The position numbers and the translations under genes were made by a program. Below, in pieces: positions 1-12,997 of a stretch of 64,000 nucleotides of DNA; position 1 is the first letter of the stretch, and each line of letters begins with the position of its first letter. The notes below the pieces were generated by a model. That model was not told the origin of the DNA and did not search any database. It was given only the letters and a program-made list of their open reading frames with translations. Origin of the DNA: Diogma glabrata (Eukaryota; Arthropoda; Insecta; Diptera; Cylindrotomidae); the NCBI GenBank assembly GCA_963693315.1, contig OY856187.1, positions 424,754,429 to 424,818,428 on the forward strand. The letters run 5' to 3'.

Positions 1-2614
1 TAAACTTGTTTTAAAGATAAAATAGTTCAAGTTCTTTTCTTAGAAAAATTATAACCCTTGAGTTGTGTAGACTTATTCATATATTATGTACCTTCTTTAC
101 ATTATTTTAATCATGTTTTAAATTTAAAGGTTCTAAAACAAAACAATTTGTTCATCGTTATTTAAACGATGTTATTTTAACGTTAAATCGTTATTTCAAA
201 TATAAAAATATAACAGTTTACAACAGAAATTGTTAAGGAAAGTAAATTTATTTGTTGATTAATCTTCGTTTCCTTTAAAGCCAAAACAAGTGATGCCGTG
301 TAATGGATAAATTATGATTTAAGCGGAAAAAATTGTTCTGCAATAAAATATTTATAAAAATAGTTTAATTTATAGGTTTAAATAGTTTAATTTATAGGTT
401 TATTACTTTATTATCTTAATTAAATGGCAGATTTAAAGTAATAAATGAGATTGTTTTGTAAATTTACTTTGTTTCCTAAGTTTTAATGAAACTAATTGAA
501 AAAAGTTTGATAGACGATAGTTAAACTGTTATTGAAAGAAGGAGTTGATTATATATCTATAGGGATATTAGATAAATATAGAGCTTATAAATTAAATTTT
601 TTTTGTTAAGCAAAAAGTTAAATATGCATAAGTATAAGGAAAATAAGAGTTTACTATTTGCGTGAATTAACAAAACAACAAAATAAACTTTTGAAACATG
701 TTTTAACAAATAAATATTTATGAAGAAAATCAGTTGAATTATATTTATATATTAGTAATGGAAATCAAGATATTTTTGTTTATTTGTTCTTTTTCATCCA
801 CAATATTTAAATACTAAACTATAACTGTTAAAAATTTTATCCATCTTCTCAATTTAACTAATGACCACAAAATATTGAACCACACAAGGAAATATTACGT
901 TAAATCACTTTATAATTTGTATTATAATTTTATGGGTCAATTTATGTTAAGATTAAAATCCAGATCATCATAAATGTTTTGTAATATTTGAAACAAAAGA
1001 AATTAGCAATTGAAATTATTTCATAATGAGTTTGTTATTAAAATATCGTTATTCGTTTTTGCAGTTTAACAAGAATAACCCAAAACAACTTTAGCATCAA
1101 AATACTTTTGATATTCGACGACATGAAACGATTTATTAACGTGTATTACTTATTTTAAAATAAAATAGGCATCATAAAAATTCACTAAACAGTATCTTAT
1201 TAGATCTAAATTTAAAATTGGCATATCCATTTTATTCAAATTTTGTCCAAAATTATTTTGAAATTTTTCAATGGTTGAATTAATTTTCAGGTTAACATTC
1301 ATAAACTGCAAAGATTGCAAACGTTTACGTGAAAATGATACCAAACAAGACTCTTTAAGTGTGATCTTCATAAATCGCACAACCGATATTGATCCATCAC
1401 CACTATTTGTACAAACTGATATTAATTAGCATCGTATTTTTATAGCAGTAACATTTTTTATCAGGATCAACAAAATAATATAATAACAATAAAAAACCAT
1501 AAGTACTCCTAACAATAAGAAGAAATTTAAGATAAGGTATGCATATTCTATTCTGTAAAATATTTAATCTATTTCTCTGGAAACTATGGATAAGAATTTT
1601 TTCTTTATCTAGTTTTGTACAATTTAGCATCATTTGTTGTTGTTATAGTAATAATTTCATTTTTTCAAAATCAAGGAAATTTGCATAAATATTTATTGTT
1701 ACTAAGAAAAAGTAAAATAGTAAAGTAAGTAAAAGTAAGTAAAAGTAAAAGTAAATACTACTTACTACTCAGAAAAAGTAAATGAAGAAAAAATAATTGT
1801 AAATGTTGTTAATATGGAAATTATGTTGTAGTTTCATTGTGTTAAGTGAAACAAATTAAAATTTTACAAATTGTGATACAATCTTAATCTCGATTGTGTC
1901 GAATCCCCACAATGCATGCTTTAGATATGTTTTTTTTTCACTTTTCAAAACTTGAAATTGAATGTTAAAGGTAAAGTGATTTATTGCATTTATTTTGTAT
2001 ACGTGTAAGTTTCGATAGTGAGTTGAGATTACATAGTATAAATTTCATTAGATGTCAATATTTGTAGTTATGACAAACAGTGAATTAAAGAAAATAAATT
2101 TCGAATATCTTACACGTTTATTTCCACTTCTACGATTTTAACTGCTATGGTGTTTGACACTATTTTATTGTTTTGAAGACACCTAAATTTAGATTATCGA
2201 GTTGCTAAATTCTGTTAATGCTCTCGAGTTTTTTTAAAAAGTCAAATATATTATATTTGCACTAGTTTTTTGTATTATGGTTTTTTATTCGTCGTATCTT
2301 GGATTTAGGGGATCATAACTATTTCAACACTGTTATTTCATCACTTAAAAATTACAAGAATGATTTAACAACATATTATGTCACACACATGTTAAACTAG
2401 GCTGCAGAAGGCGTAAACGTTTGGTGTTACTTAATTATGCATGTTTATCATAACACCGAGATTTCTAAGGCACTTTTTATCGTAAACTGTTTATATCTAT
2501 AAACGGATTTTAAATGGAATGGTTTGCTGAATCAATAGCATCGGGTGGAATAAAGTCACAAAGGCTTAAAAGGAAGCGTTGATCAATACTTTAGAATGCA
2601 TGTTGCGTTGTAAC
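1..2614. other. A+T-rich non-coding stretch
   Basis: I see no gene here. The only structure is simple: a doubled 19-base unit near 363-402 and an AAGT/AAAAGT-rich run at about 1705-1790. Short open frames on the minus strand (about 1150-1633) have the composition of A+T-rich noise and no recognisable domain. Confidence 0.6.
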
Positions 2615-2850
2615 ACATCGCTACGTTGGAAGAATATCGGCACAACTCAAAAATTATGAATATTGACTTGGCTTGAAATTTTTATGTGGTAAAGTGTCAC
2701 AATTCAACTCGTAAAAATGGTAGGTGGCACTTATGTCGCTATTCAAAATTTGCAACTTTTCATATTTTTCGATGCAACAACGACACATTTTCATTTTCTC
2801 AAAATTTCTATTTTCCGAGTTGTGCCGCTATTCTTCCAAGGTAGCGATAT
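2615..2850. mobile_element. MITE-1: short element with about 35-bp inverted ends
   Basis: The left end (2615-2649, reading ATCGCTACGTTGGAAGAAT and on into CGGCACAACTC) is repeated in reverse complement at 2817-2850 with only a few mismatches. The middle of about 165 bases has no coding capacity. Size and structure fit a miniature inverted-repeat transposable element. No second copy is visible in the window and I could not settle a target duplication, so the family is unknown. Confidence 0.5.
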
Positions 2851-5156
2851 ATTGTATTCCCTATTACACAATACTTCTAATTAAAAGAAATAATAAAATT
2901 CAATACAAGTTTACACAAATTTATTTTTTAAAAGTTGTAACAATGTATGCGAGTTTTGTATGTGAGGCTTAACTCAACACTTATTTTTATTACATTTAAA
3001 CATTAATTTTAATCATTTCAATTTCGGTTGAGGCTGTTATGATCAATAAACAACGCAAAAACAACTATCCCATTTTAAGTGAAACTCACTTTGTGTTGAG
3101 GTAATTGAAAATCTGTAAATAAAAACAATTATTAGCTACTGTATACCAATAACACCATTTAATTCAATTAAATCAGTTATAAAATTTCAGTTGTGAATTT
3201 ATTTTCTAAATTCATTAAATTCGCAGGTTAATTATAATTATGTTTTGCATTTTCCATTTATTGTAATCCCCACCTAAAAACTAATACAAATCTCTCACCG
3301 GGTAAGTGCATAAATTAATTGATAATTATTAACATTCCATGAATTAATGCCATAAAAGTAATTTCCCTGAGATTTTTCATCGTGATAAATTTAAATTAAA
3401 AAACGTGTTGAAATTATAAAAACAAAATATTTTCTGCTTAATTCTAAATCAATTTAAGGTTTTGCTACTGTTAGATTTATAATCTTAATAATTTTCAGAT
3501 TAATTATAATGAAATAGTAAGCAATAAAACTTTTAAAAAATAATGTAATTAACTCAATGTGAAATATCATTACTAAAAAATCTCAAAGATTGACTCATAG
3601 ATTATTAAATCCTAAATTTAACTGAAATTTCTTATTTCTTGATTTCTGCATTGCTTAAACCCATAATAAAATATTTCATTTTACTGCAAAACTATTGAAT
3701 AATTTGTGGTATTTAATAAGGTATCGCTGTGAACAGTTATATTTTGGAATATATTTTGTTTTTAAATTCATAGCGAGTATGGTTTTGATTATTGGAATAA
3801 TTGAAATTTACTGTTGAAGAAATTATAAGTCATTTAACTTAACTTTCAACAATATGGAATGAGATTATAAAAATTGGTTAGTTTTAGCTCAAATTTGATA
3901 AAAATTTTTTTTACTATTTAACATAATTGAAATAATCAAAATAGTAAGAAAAATCAAAAAACTTAACAAAGTGACGAACCTTCTATTTTTTTATTTTTGC
4001 TGAATGCAACATTGAAACTTATTTCACAGATTTTATTTTAAACTTTTGTTTAATTTTTTTTGATTAATAGTAAGATGAAAAGCAATACGTCACAGTTATA
4101 AATAAATAAAAAAGTTATTAAAATTTATTTCCGGGAAAAATAAAACAAAACAAAACGTATCGGATTACTATTTACATGTCAAACCGAATATCCCTTCACT
4201 AAAAATAACCTCTGTTACAATTTATTATTTATTATTTAAATGTGTTTCTTAACATTCTAATTTCCTTCATTAAACCATCCACTTGTTCTAAACGTCTAAT
4301 TTTCTAACAATTTCATCCATACATTTCAATTGAAAAATAAAATATAGAATATCTTAAGACAGTTTAAACGGTATTAAAAAAATTATATTTATAAATAATA
4401 AAATTCAATTTGTATTACATAATTTTTATGATCGTAATATATAGTTTTATTTAACTTCTTTTATGGTTACTCAAAGATAAATATTCTTCGCAAGAAATAC
4501 AATTTGTACGCTAAAATGAAAAACAAAATCGCAATAAAATTTATATCTCCATTTGTAAGATTTTGTTGATCAACTGAATTGTTTGACAGATAATTTGAAT
4601 GAATTGAAATAAATTAACAGCTATTAAGGAACCGTTTACAAATTGTAAGCGATTTCATTGTTTTAATTCTGATCAATCGAAAAGAGATTACACATGGCTG
4701 GTTGTTTATCTTACCATATACAGAATATGCAATAAACAAATCATTGTAAGTGTATAGGTTAATTTATGTAATCTTCCGTCCTCAATTTATTGAAATTGCA
4801 TGTGCATTTTTATCTTATCAAAATCACATCAAACCTTAACCAATTTGCGTATGACTTTGGAAAAGTTTTTCTGAATGTGCTTTTTGTTTAAAACCGCAAT
4901 TGACTGATTATGTTTTTATATGTCCGCTGTAATATGACAATGTTGGTAGATTTTTGCTTTAAATCGGAATTATGGTCTGCTTCATTAATGTAATTATTTG
5001 ATTGTAAATTAAACATTGATTAATTTTTAAAACAGAAATATTTGCAAGAAGGTTTGAATATCGATTACGTCGTTTTGTAAAATTCAAAAGGAAAAGAGAC
5101 AAAAATTTAAACACTATTTCTTTTGAATTTCGCAAACCTTATTAATAGTATTAAAA
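2851..5156. other. A+T-rich non-coding stretch
   Basis: No open frame with recognisable content, no inverted repeat of note and no repeat shared with the rest of the window was seen. Probably old intergenic or intronic sequence. Confidence 0.5.
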
Positions 5157-5655
5157 AATCTTTTTTATTCGCCTATATATTAAAGTGTTACTTTATTACT
5201 GTGATTTGCGGCTTTAAAGTATCACTTTTCAACTATTTATTTTGTCGTCATAGCTACGTCCAAAAAAGTAAAACGCATTTGTATTTGTTTAAATTCTATG
5301 AAAAATAAATTTTTTTATCAAAGCAACCCGCAAATTCAAAATTTCATTATCCAATTAAAATAGTTGTTATCGTTTGTTGTCATAGAATTTGGAAAAAATA
5401 ATAAATATTTTTTCAAAGGTTACTTGTTCCACATTTTTTTATTTTAAAATTTATGAAAATTTATAATTTTAATTTAGAATAAACAACTTTTCTTAAAATA
5501 TTTTGCTTGCGGCGAATAAAAAATAGTATATGATGCACGGACGTAAGCTATTTTGGACTTAATGTGGGTGCAAATCTCGGCTGGCGCCTCGATTTGCAAA
5601 CTCCACATCCGTTCAAAATCTTTAGCTTTACGTCCTAGCATCATAATGTACTATT
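5157..5655 (+). mobile_element. DR500 dispersed repeat, copy 1
   Basis: This is the first of three copies of a repeat of about 500 bases (others at 36066-36540 on the same strand and 41709-42209 inverted). It opens with TTTTTTATTCGCCTA and ends with GCATCATAATGTACTATT. Two hairpins lie in series. The first is bounded by TTTTTTATTCGCC and GCGAATAAAAAA (to about 5523). The second is an imperfect palindrome of about 130 bases with a GC-rich tip (CTCGGCTGGCGCCTCG) flanked by inverted TGCAAATC. No protein is encoded, so it is a non-autonomous element of unknown class. Confidence 0.75.
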
Positions 5656-6752
5656 ATGGTTTTTTAGGCAACTTTTGTTTTATTTAAAAAAACCAGCGTT
5701 TTGACACAAGATCTTGTTCATTGCCAAGGGTTTTCGATACATAGAATAAATAAACTGAAAGCGTTATAATTATATATTTTTTATTTTTTGTTGGGCTAGA
5801 TATCTTTTATAAAAATTCTTCTTTTAAAATCCTTTTGATTTACACAGCTATGCTGTCATTGTCAAATTATTTTCTAAACTCTTTATGAAAAATAAAAGTT
5901 ATGTAAAATATAATAAATTAATTTTCTTAAAAAATTTTATTATAAGATGATTCTAAATATTTTTTATTGTTTCTTTATTCAAATTTTTTAATTTGGATCA
6001 TTTCTATGATACTTCTTTTAAGGTAATAGTATTTAGTAGCATAAAAGTAGTTTATTTTTATGCATTTGACAATATAATTTTTTTATATGTTTTAATTTTT
6101 CAAGTTGAATATTATTTTAAAACCTATGTCCATCAAAAACTTTTTGATGTGTTTATTTATGACTTATTTATTTATATTTACAATTCTCAAATAATTAAAA
6201 CAATGTTTATAATCCTTATCTATACTCTATAATTTTTTTACAATAACTCCTCATCACACCACCCACTTAAACTTTCAATTTTTTCTTCTTTCTTCTAATA
6301 AAAATATTATAAAATATTTTACAAAGAGGCGTCTAAAAGATAAATTTCATTTTAAAAAAGTCATGAGAATAAAAATTAAACTATAGCAACAAAAAATTAA
6401 TTATTATTTATTGAGACTAATACATCTAGACAGAAGCTGGAATAAATTATTTTAATAAATAGCTAACAAGACGAAAGAATTATATTATTCTTATAAATAG
6501 ATTCTCTTTCCTTTTCAATGATTTATTTGTTTTTTTTAAGAAAAAGTATTGAATGATATATGGAAATGGAAACATTTGCAAACAAAAATATTGCGACGCT
6601 GATGCATAGGCTGACTTCACCACAACTCTGGAAGCATAGTGTTCTGGATATATAGTGAGCTAATATCCATCAAATACTTTAATTAAAGGCTAACTATAAT
6701 GTTATACATTTCGCGTAGTTCTAATTATAAAAATATTAAAGAAAGCAGTATT
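5656..6752. other. A+T-rich non-coding stretch
   Basis: No gene or repeat shared with other parts of the window was found here. The open frame at 5993-6232 is hydrophobic and aromatic-rich, as expected from translated A+T-rich DNA, and has no family resemblance. Confidence 0.5.
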
Positions 6753-7903
6753 GATGAAAAAAGTGATCTACGCAGGTGAAAATGTCGAAATTTGACCTTG
6801 ACCATTTCTGATTTTCCTGAAACTTGCATGTAAGTAGTATGGACAAAATAAAAATAGGACTTATTTTAAAATTTTTTTAAAGTGCATAGTTTGAGCATAA
6901 GGGGCATCCCAACATGCATGAAAAATGAAAATTCTGCCAATCCCATGTAACTTTGAAATTAAATTGCTCAAGAACGGCTATACCGATTTCAGCAAACTTT
7001 TTTTTGTTTGATAGATGATTAGTTAGTCCTTTGAAAATAAAATTAGTTAATTGTTTTTATAATTAATTTTTAAATGAAAATATTAAAAAAACTTTTTTAA
7101 AGATGGCGCTATGGTGAAAGATCAATTGGAATTTAATTAATTTTTTTTCTGAAAATCTAGTAGTGGTTAGTAGTATCAATCAGTGGTTAAAAGTTTTTGA
7201 TGATATAAATTGTTCGAAAAAATAATGAACAATTAGAATTTTAATCGGACTAAAAATCTTTAAAATTAAATATCTCAAGAACACGAATTAACGCCTCTTT
7301 GTAAATTTGATATATTTTAAAGTAAGGTTAGAGCTATATTTAAAAAAAAAAAGTTAAAATTTAAATGATTCTAAAATTTTTTGTTAATGGAAGTTGTTTG
7401 AAAAAAGGAAGAAAAATTCGAATTTCAGTCGTACTAAAAATCTTTAAAATTAAATATCTCAAGAACAAAAATTAAAGCCTCTTTGTTAATTTGATATATT
7501 TTAGAGTAAGGATAGAACTATTTTCAGAAAAAAAAATTAATTAAATTCTAATTGATCTTCGACCCTAGCGCCATCTTTAAAAAGTTTTTTTAATATTTTT
7601 ATTTAAAAATTAATTATAAAAACAATAAATTAATTTTTTTTCAAAGGACTAACTAAACAAAAAGAAGTTTGATGAAATCGGTATAGCCGTTTTTGAGCAA
7701 ATTAATTTCAAAGTCACATCGGATTGGCAGAATTTTCATTTTTCATGCATGTTGGGGTGCCCCCTATGCTCAAACTATGCACTTTAAAAAAATTTTAAAA
7801 TAAGTCGTATTTTCTATTTTGTTCATACTGCTTATATGCCAAGTTTCAGGAAAATCAAAAATGCTCATGTTTTCACAACTCTGTCTAGAACTCGTTTTTC
7901 ATC
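6753..7903. mobile_element. Foldback element FB1, complete copy
   Basis: A large inverted repeat. The arm at about 6753-7140 pairs with 7550-7903. Matching landmarks are TTTTCCTGAAACTTG with CAAGTTTCAGGAAAA, and AAAGATGGCGCTA with TAGCGCCATCTTT. The centre (about 7207-7550) holds two diverged direct repeats with a 184-base period, each containing TAAAAATCTTTAAAATTAAA. No transposase is encoded. A second, left-truncated copy is at 22341-23065. Non-autonomous foldback DNA transposon is the best description; target duplication was not resolved. Confidence 0.8.
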
Positions 7904-7924
7904 TATTATGCCAACAAACATAAA

Positions 7925-8690
7925 TTCTGTTGTTCGAAAAATAGAAAAAAAATTTAACCGGGAGTGACAAACCGGAAGTTGGGATGCAGAACTGTTGTGA
8001 ACCGTACTAAATGCTTATGTTCTAAGTTTCATCTAATTCGATTATCAGGTAGAGGTTCTATTGAGATTTCAAAAAACAGATGCTCTAGACACCCCCCACC
8101 ACTTTGTTCACTATAAAACGTTCTATAAAACTTTGTTCGCTAAAAAACTAATCACTTCCTTGCCATACATATTTGCATCTTTTTCAAAAGTGTCATCAAA
8201 ACTCATTCATGAACGAATGTAGTATGCTCCCAACAAACATAAAAACATGGTGGAAAAACCCACCTGTTGTATGGTTGACCCCCAACCCTTTATCCACTGT
8301 ACTCCAAAAGCTGATAAAATCTTTCTCATGCTCCATGAAAGCTTTTACCAAACTTCTAGAAAATCGATCGGTAATTGTAGGCTACAGTAGGGATAAACAC
8401 CTGAACAAAAATTTTTTAACCGGAAGTGTGAACCCGGAAATTGGTATGCAGAAATATTGAAAACAGTACTAAAACCTTGTGTATTAAGTTTCAATAAGAT
8501 CATAAGTCGGGATTAGAAGTTATTGAACATTTAAACTTAGAGGTGTTCGGGAGACCCCCCGCCATTTTGTCCAAATTTAAAATGAATCCAGATCTTCCAT
8601 TTTCAAGTAAACCTGGATCATTTGAAAAAGTTTTATCAAGATCCTATGCAGGAAGGTCACCCACCCACACAACCACTTAATCCTCCGCCC
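7925..8690 (+). mobile_element. Truncated copy of foldback FB2 (one arm)
   Basis: This stretch matches the right arm of the intact palindrome at 23879-26230, roughly its positions 25210-25910. Shared blocks are ACCGGAAGTTGGGATGCAGA, GTGAACCGTAC, TGCTCCCAACAAACATAAAA and CCCCGCCATTTTGTCCAAAT. Similarity stops after GATCCTATGCAG, where a short C+A-rich (CCACCCACAC) stretch follows. The open frame at 8173-8460 is only translated repeat. Confidence 0.7.
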
Positions 8691-8699
8691 ACCCACACA

Positions 8700-10164
8700 C
8701 AGACGTACACCAAAATTTTTATTAGCTATTTAGATAGAGAATGGTCCAAAACAAAAGGAAAAACAACATTTGGAGTATGTAAGATTTTTTTTCTTGATAG
8801 ATTGCATTACTTCACACAATTTAAAATTGTGGTGAAGTAAAAATTAATTATGAAGCTTCCTTTAAGTTTCTCTTTTTTGGGTACAGGTTTTAATAGAAAC
8901 GGGTTGATATATGACCTGAGATAATTTTTGATGTTCTTTTGAACAAGTGATTCACAGTTTTGAACTTGAATTGGTTAGTAGGTAGATCTTTTCAACAAAC
9001 TTTTGTAGGAAAATAACCATGTTTAAAATAGTTGAAATGTTGATTTCTTTTCAAATCAATTTTTTCAGTTCAGCCAGACCAACATAAAAGAGAAATGAGA
9101 ATATCTTTAAGACTAAATGAAAAATATGTCTACAAAAAATTAACTCAAGAGGATCAACAAATAAAATTTAAAATAAACAACAGAGATAAATTAATAAGTG
9201 ACGAAAAAATGTTTACACTAAGCAACTGACATTTAATAAAAGTGTCAACCAATATTGCAAACAAACGTTTTGTTTAAAAAATAACTGTATAAGGATTTTA
9301 ATAATAGATCGGTAACTGATTAAGGCAACGCACGAAAAGACCGTTACAGGAATCAAACTCAACACTTTTGCACATTAATCCGGTTTTATTTGATCTTCTT
9401 TTACCTGAAAATTATAGTTGTTATAAGCAATCAGACAAAAATAATAATACATTATCCAAAGGTCGTTCAAATACCTACACCATTTCTTAATTATATTAAA
9501 TTATTATTATTTAAAAATTTTATCATGCCAATAAAATTATACGTGTAACAACCGTATACCATCCGAAGTGACAAAAATCTGTAATTATACGACACTTCTT
9601 GTGATGTTTTGATTTCTTTTATAGCATGTATAATTTTAGTTTAGATAATTAATAATATCACAGAACACGAAAGTTTGATTTATTTATGTCTGATTATTTT
9701 AATCAAAACATTTTTGAGTTTTAACGTTGTGTTGAAAAAAAGTAAAATTAAACCTAGGTTTTAGTTATAGTTAAGAGGATGAACGTCAATGTAGTTGCAG
9801 CTTTTACAGTCAGTATTTAATTAATTCATAAATTATTAACTGCTTATTACAATTATGTTATAGAGCAACAGGAACTGATTTGTTTTCAATATGTATGTAA
9901 AAAAGCTAGTCTTCCAATATTGCTGCAAATTATATCCATAATGGTTGCGTTTTCTAATCAGAAGACTACAATAATGCTGTGAGTAACAACAAAACCAAAC
10001 GCCAAAAACAAATAATTAATTCAATACTTGATACTGAAAATTGTTATGTTAAATTTGTCCACTTAATATAAAAAAGAAAGAAACATTATGTCTTTTTATT
10101 TTATAATAAACTTGCTTATATCCAGGGGCGCACACAGAAAAGTTTTAAGGGGGATCCAACGAAT
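8700..10164. other. A+T-rich non-coding stretch
   Basis: No recognisable gene or repeat. A GGGGCG-containing pair at about 10123 and 10300 could be the ends of a small hAT-like element around the next feature, but the ends match poorly and no 8-bp duplication is seen. Confidence 0.4.
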
Positions 10165-11205
10165 GTTTTTTTTAATAAGAAGTGCTGTGTAGGCATTACA
10201 ACAACACACATAGATACCTTTTAAGACCTAGATCCAACAACAACATGCGTGTTGAGGTGTTGATGAACGCTTTTTAAACCTTTGTGGATTGTACGCCCCC
10301 GGGACTGTTGATTCGGAATAAGCATTTCACTTGTACGATGTAGATCGGTGTGCTTCGATCGGTTGTTGATCTTTTGTTTCAAAAAACGTATTGGCTGTCA
10401 GATTTGTCTTCCAAAAATTTTTATATGTATGCGTCAGTGATGCTAGACTTTTGTGAAAGACGTTTTTTAACAGAAGTAAATATGCCTTGATTTCGAGGTT
10501 TGCAAAAAATTGTAAAATTGCAATCTTTCCGCATGGAGGGATCAGTTTTTATTGTTTTTTTATTTTTTTTTTGTCTTTTCGATCTACGGGTGTGACAACC
10601 CCGCGTACTCCAGTCCCTGCTATTGACATACGAGTTAACGTGAGATATCACATACCACTGGCAATAGCAGTGAGATATCACTAGCCAAGGTGACATCTTA
10701 GGGGTGGTGGCGGATGAACTGTATTCAGTCAACGGTAGCACACTCAATCTTAGTTGTGAAATAATCCTTGATGATGAGACGCTATTGCTTCCTTAAGGAA
10801 ACGAGCCTTCATATAACTATGTGTGAGCTTTAATCTTTAAGAAAGACGGTACCGTCACAGGATCAAGGAATGTGCAACCGGCTCGATTATTGGCAACTAC
10901 ATTTTTGTTTTGTTTCAGTAAATTTTTGTAAAAATTTGCTATTTACCTTTTAATTTACTTTTATTTTCTCTATTCTATCATAAAATATTGGCCTATGTCA
11001 TATTTTATTAGTGATAGGATTTTTTGTTTAGATGTCCATTCTTTAACAAAAAATATAAAAAAACAAAAAAAGAAAGATTTACGTCCATCAACACCTTTGA
11101 ACGTAGGTATGTTGTTGTGGGACCTTGGTCTTAAAAGGTTTTTATGTGTTATTGTGATACATATTGTAATTCCTACTACACAACACATTTTATAAAAAAA
11201 AATAC
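10165..11205 (+). mobile_element. Internally deleted LINE-beta derivative with an inverted 3' end copy
   Basis: Positions 10579-11052 match the 5' non-coding leader of LINE-beta at 47955-48412, starting at GATCTACGGGT and including CGCGTACTCCAGTCCCTGC and GTGAGATATCAC. The sequence then jumps to the LINE-beta 3' end: 11105-11195, with CTTAAAAGGTTTTTATGTGT, matches 50755-50820. The coding body is missing. An inverted copy of the same 3' end lies at about 10170-10265. A leader fused to a tail with an inverted segment recalls twin-primed or recombined LINE insertions; it cannot encode reverse transcriptase. Confidence 0.6.
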
Positions 11206-11754
11206 CTCTTTTCCGATACGTACAATCGAAATAATGATACAAAACATCCCAATTTTTTAATATGTTCAAAATGCATAGATGCATAGAGAGGAGTCATCTT
11301 GTAGTTGCAGGCGATTTAATTTTTGGTGTCGTAGTGTGAAAATATTCTTGAAACTCAGAAATATGTTATTGCTTTTGGGATTTTCGAAAGGTTTGTTTCT
11401 ATTTCCCTAAGAAATATCAGAACATCAACATCTGAAGGCTGAAATTTCATCGATTTAGGCGATGAAAGACAGGTTCATTTAAACAAAATTATTGAGTAAC
11501 CAACATTTTTCTGGAAGGATAGTAAAAAAATAGTTGTTGCGATCATTTTGAATAAGTTTAAAATTTAAAACGATTCTACAATTAATATTCATGTTGAATG
11601 ATATTAAAAATATCTCTCTTAATTTGTGAATAAATTCACCCACTTCACAATATTTAATTAACAAATATAGTGTTAAACTATTTTATTTTTATTTATGTTT
11701 TATTAATAAAATTTTTATTAATAATAACAACCGTCGTGTGAAGTACAATAATTG
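11206..11754. other. A+T-rich non-coding stretch
   Basis: No gene or repeat recognised. Confidence 0.45.
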
Positions 11755-11970
11755 TTGAAAATTATTTAAACATGTTTCGATAATATCTTGATTATCATCC
11801 TCAGTATTTTATCAAAATTTGAAAACGACTTATGTTAAATATAATAAATTGCAAAAACAATAAAAAAAAAAAAAAAAATTTTTTTTTTTTTTTTTTTTTT
11901 TTATTGATATTGTTTTTGCAATTTATTATATTTAACATAAGTCGTTTTCAAATTTTGATATTATCGATAT

Positions 11971-12006
<36 letters not shown>

Positions 12007-12117
12007 TGATATTGTTTTTGCAATTTATTATATTTAACATAAGTCGTTTTCAAATTTTGATAAAATACTGAGGATGATAATCAAGATATTATCGAAACAT
12101 GTTTAAATAATTTTCAA
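11755..12117. mobile_element. Palindromic MITE-like element with homopolymer core
   Basis: The left arm, 11755-11862, starts TTGAAAATTATTTAAACATG and is repeated essentially perfectly in reverse complement at the right end (to 12117). The inner half of the arm (GTTTTTGCAATTTATTATAT and following) occurs twice on the right, at about 11909-11970 and 12010-12060. The loop is a run of As followed by long runs of Ts. A partial duplication of the arm next to slippage-prone T-tracts explains the asymmetry. No protein is encoded. Confidence 0.7.
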
Positions 12118-12319
12118 AGCCCTCACTTTGCCAAGTTTTTGTTCGCTTTCCTGTTTTAAATGAAATATTCCGTAAACGGAAAAAAATCACCCGATCTGGC
12201 ATTACTGCTGTGTATTAATATATTGCTCATATATTTTAGATAGAACTGAGAGCAAGGGTATTAGGGTATTAAATATCACATTTTGTTTCGTTTTGGGAAT
12301 GGGCTGGACATTGGCTAAC

Positions 12320-12640
12320 TTTCAGCACGAAATATCAGATCTATAGGACTTGTAGAAAATGTTGGTAAGAGAAGGTGTCTTTTGAAAATGTTGTTAGAAT
12401 AATAGGAGGAATGATGTTCAGACCGGAGACTTTGCTGGTAGCTAACCCCCTAAAGATATTTTTGACAATTTTGGGTTTGAAATAAAGATCTTTTATATTA
12501 ACTCCTGAAGACTGAATTTTTGGTTTTTTTTTAGGAGTTTCTAAAACAGTCGAGATCACAGCAAAGCGTTCCGCGAACAATGTGGTTTTTCTCGCTGGGT
12601 CAGTGACCATTAAATTACCGTCAATAATAGGAAAAACAAG
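12320..12640 (-). pseudogene. LINE reverse transcriptase N-terminal fragment
   Basis: The minus-strand frame 12341-12610 reads LATSKVSGLNIIPPIIL followed by TTFSKD. This is the conserved entry to the reverse-transcriptase domain of CR1/Jockey-type LINEs. The equivalent in LINE-alpha is NKATGPDFIPPIILKTFARE, and in LINE-beta NKASGMDTIPPIILKSFSKE. The match is closest to LINE-beta. Only about 90 residues survive, with no start and no catalytic box, so it is a dead scrap. Confidence 0.65.
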
Positions 12641-12997
12641 AGTTGGTACCAGACTTTAAAGAAATAATGGCAATGTAAAAATTTTTGTCAGAAATGGACA
12701 TAGTAGAAAATCGCTCTCGCTCTGTCAATTTCTGTTTTTTTTTTCATTTTCGCTTATCTAGTTTAATATACTATTGGGCTGTATAGATATTAGCACTTAA
12801 ATCGTTAAGGCATTTTTGTTATGGAACCAAATATTAAATAATCTTTGTTTGTTTCTAAGGGACAATTTGGCTGGAAAACAAATATTTTTGTTGGGATTTC
12901 ATTATTGATAAGGGAACGAATTTATTGATACCAAAACATTTTAGTCAAACAAAATTTATACTATATTATTATTTTATTTTTTTATTTATTTTCACTC

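Noticed and set aside
8622..8840. Small frame with HPPTQPLNPPPTHTQ
   Set aside because: Runs from the end of an FB2-related repeat into a CCACCCACAC-rich stretch; no start context or family.
9300..9400. GAGTTTGATTCC on the minus strand as a polymerase III B box
   Set aside because: No A box and no tRNA-like fold; a single short match is expected by chance.
10123..10308. Possible hAT-like element ends (CAGGGGCGCAC and GTACGCCCCCGGG)
   Set aside because: Ends match poorly and no 8-base target duplication is visible.
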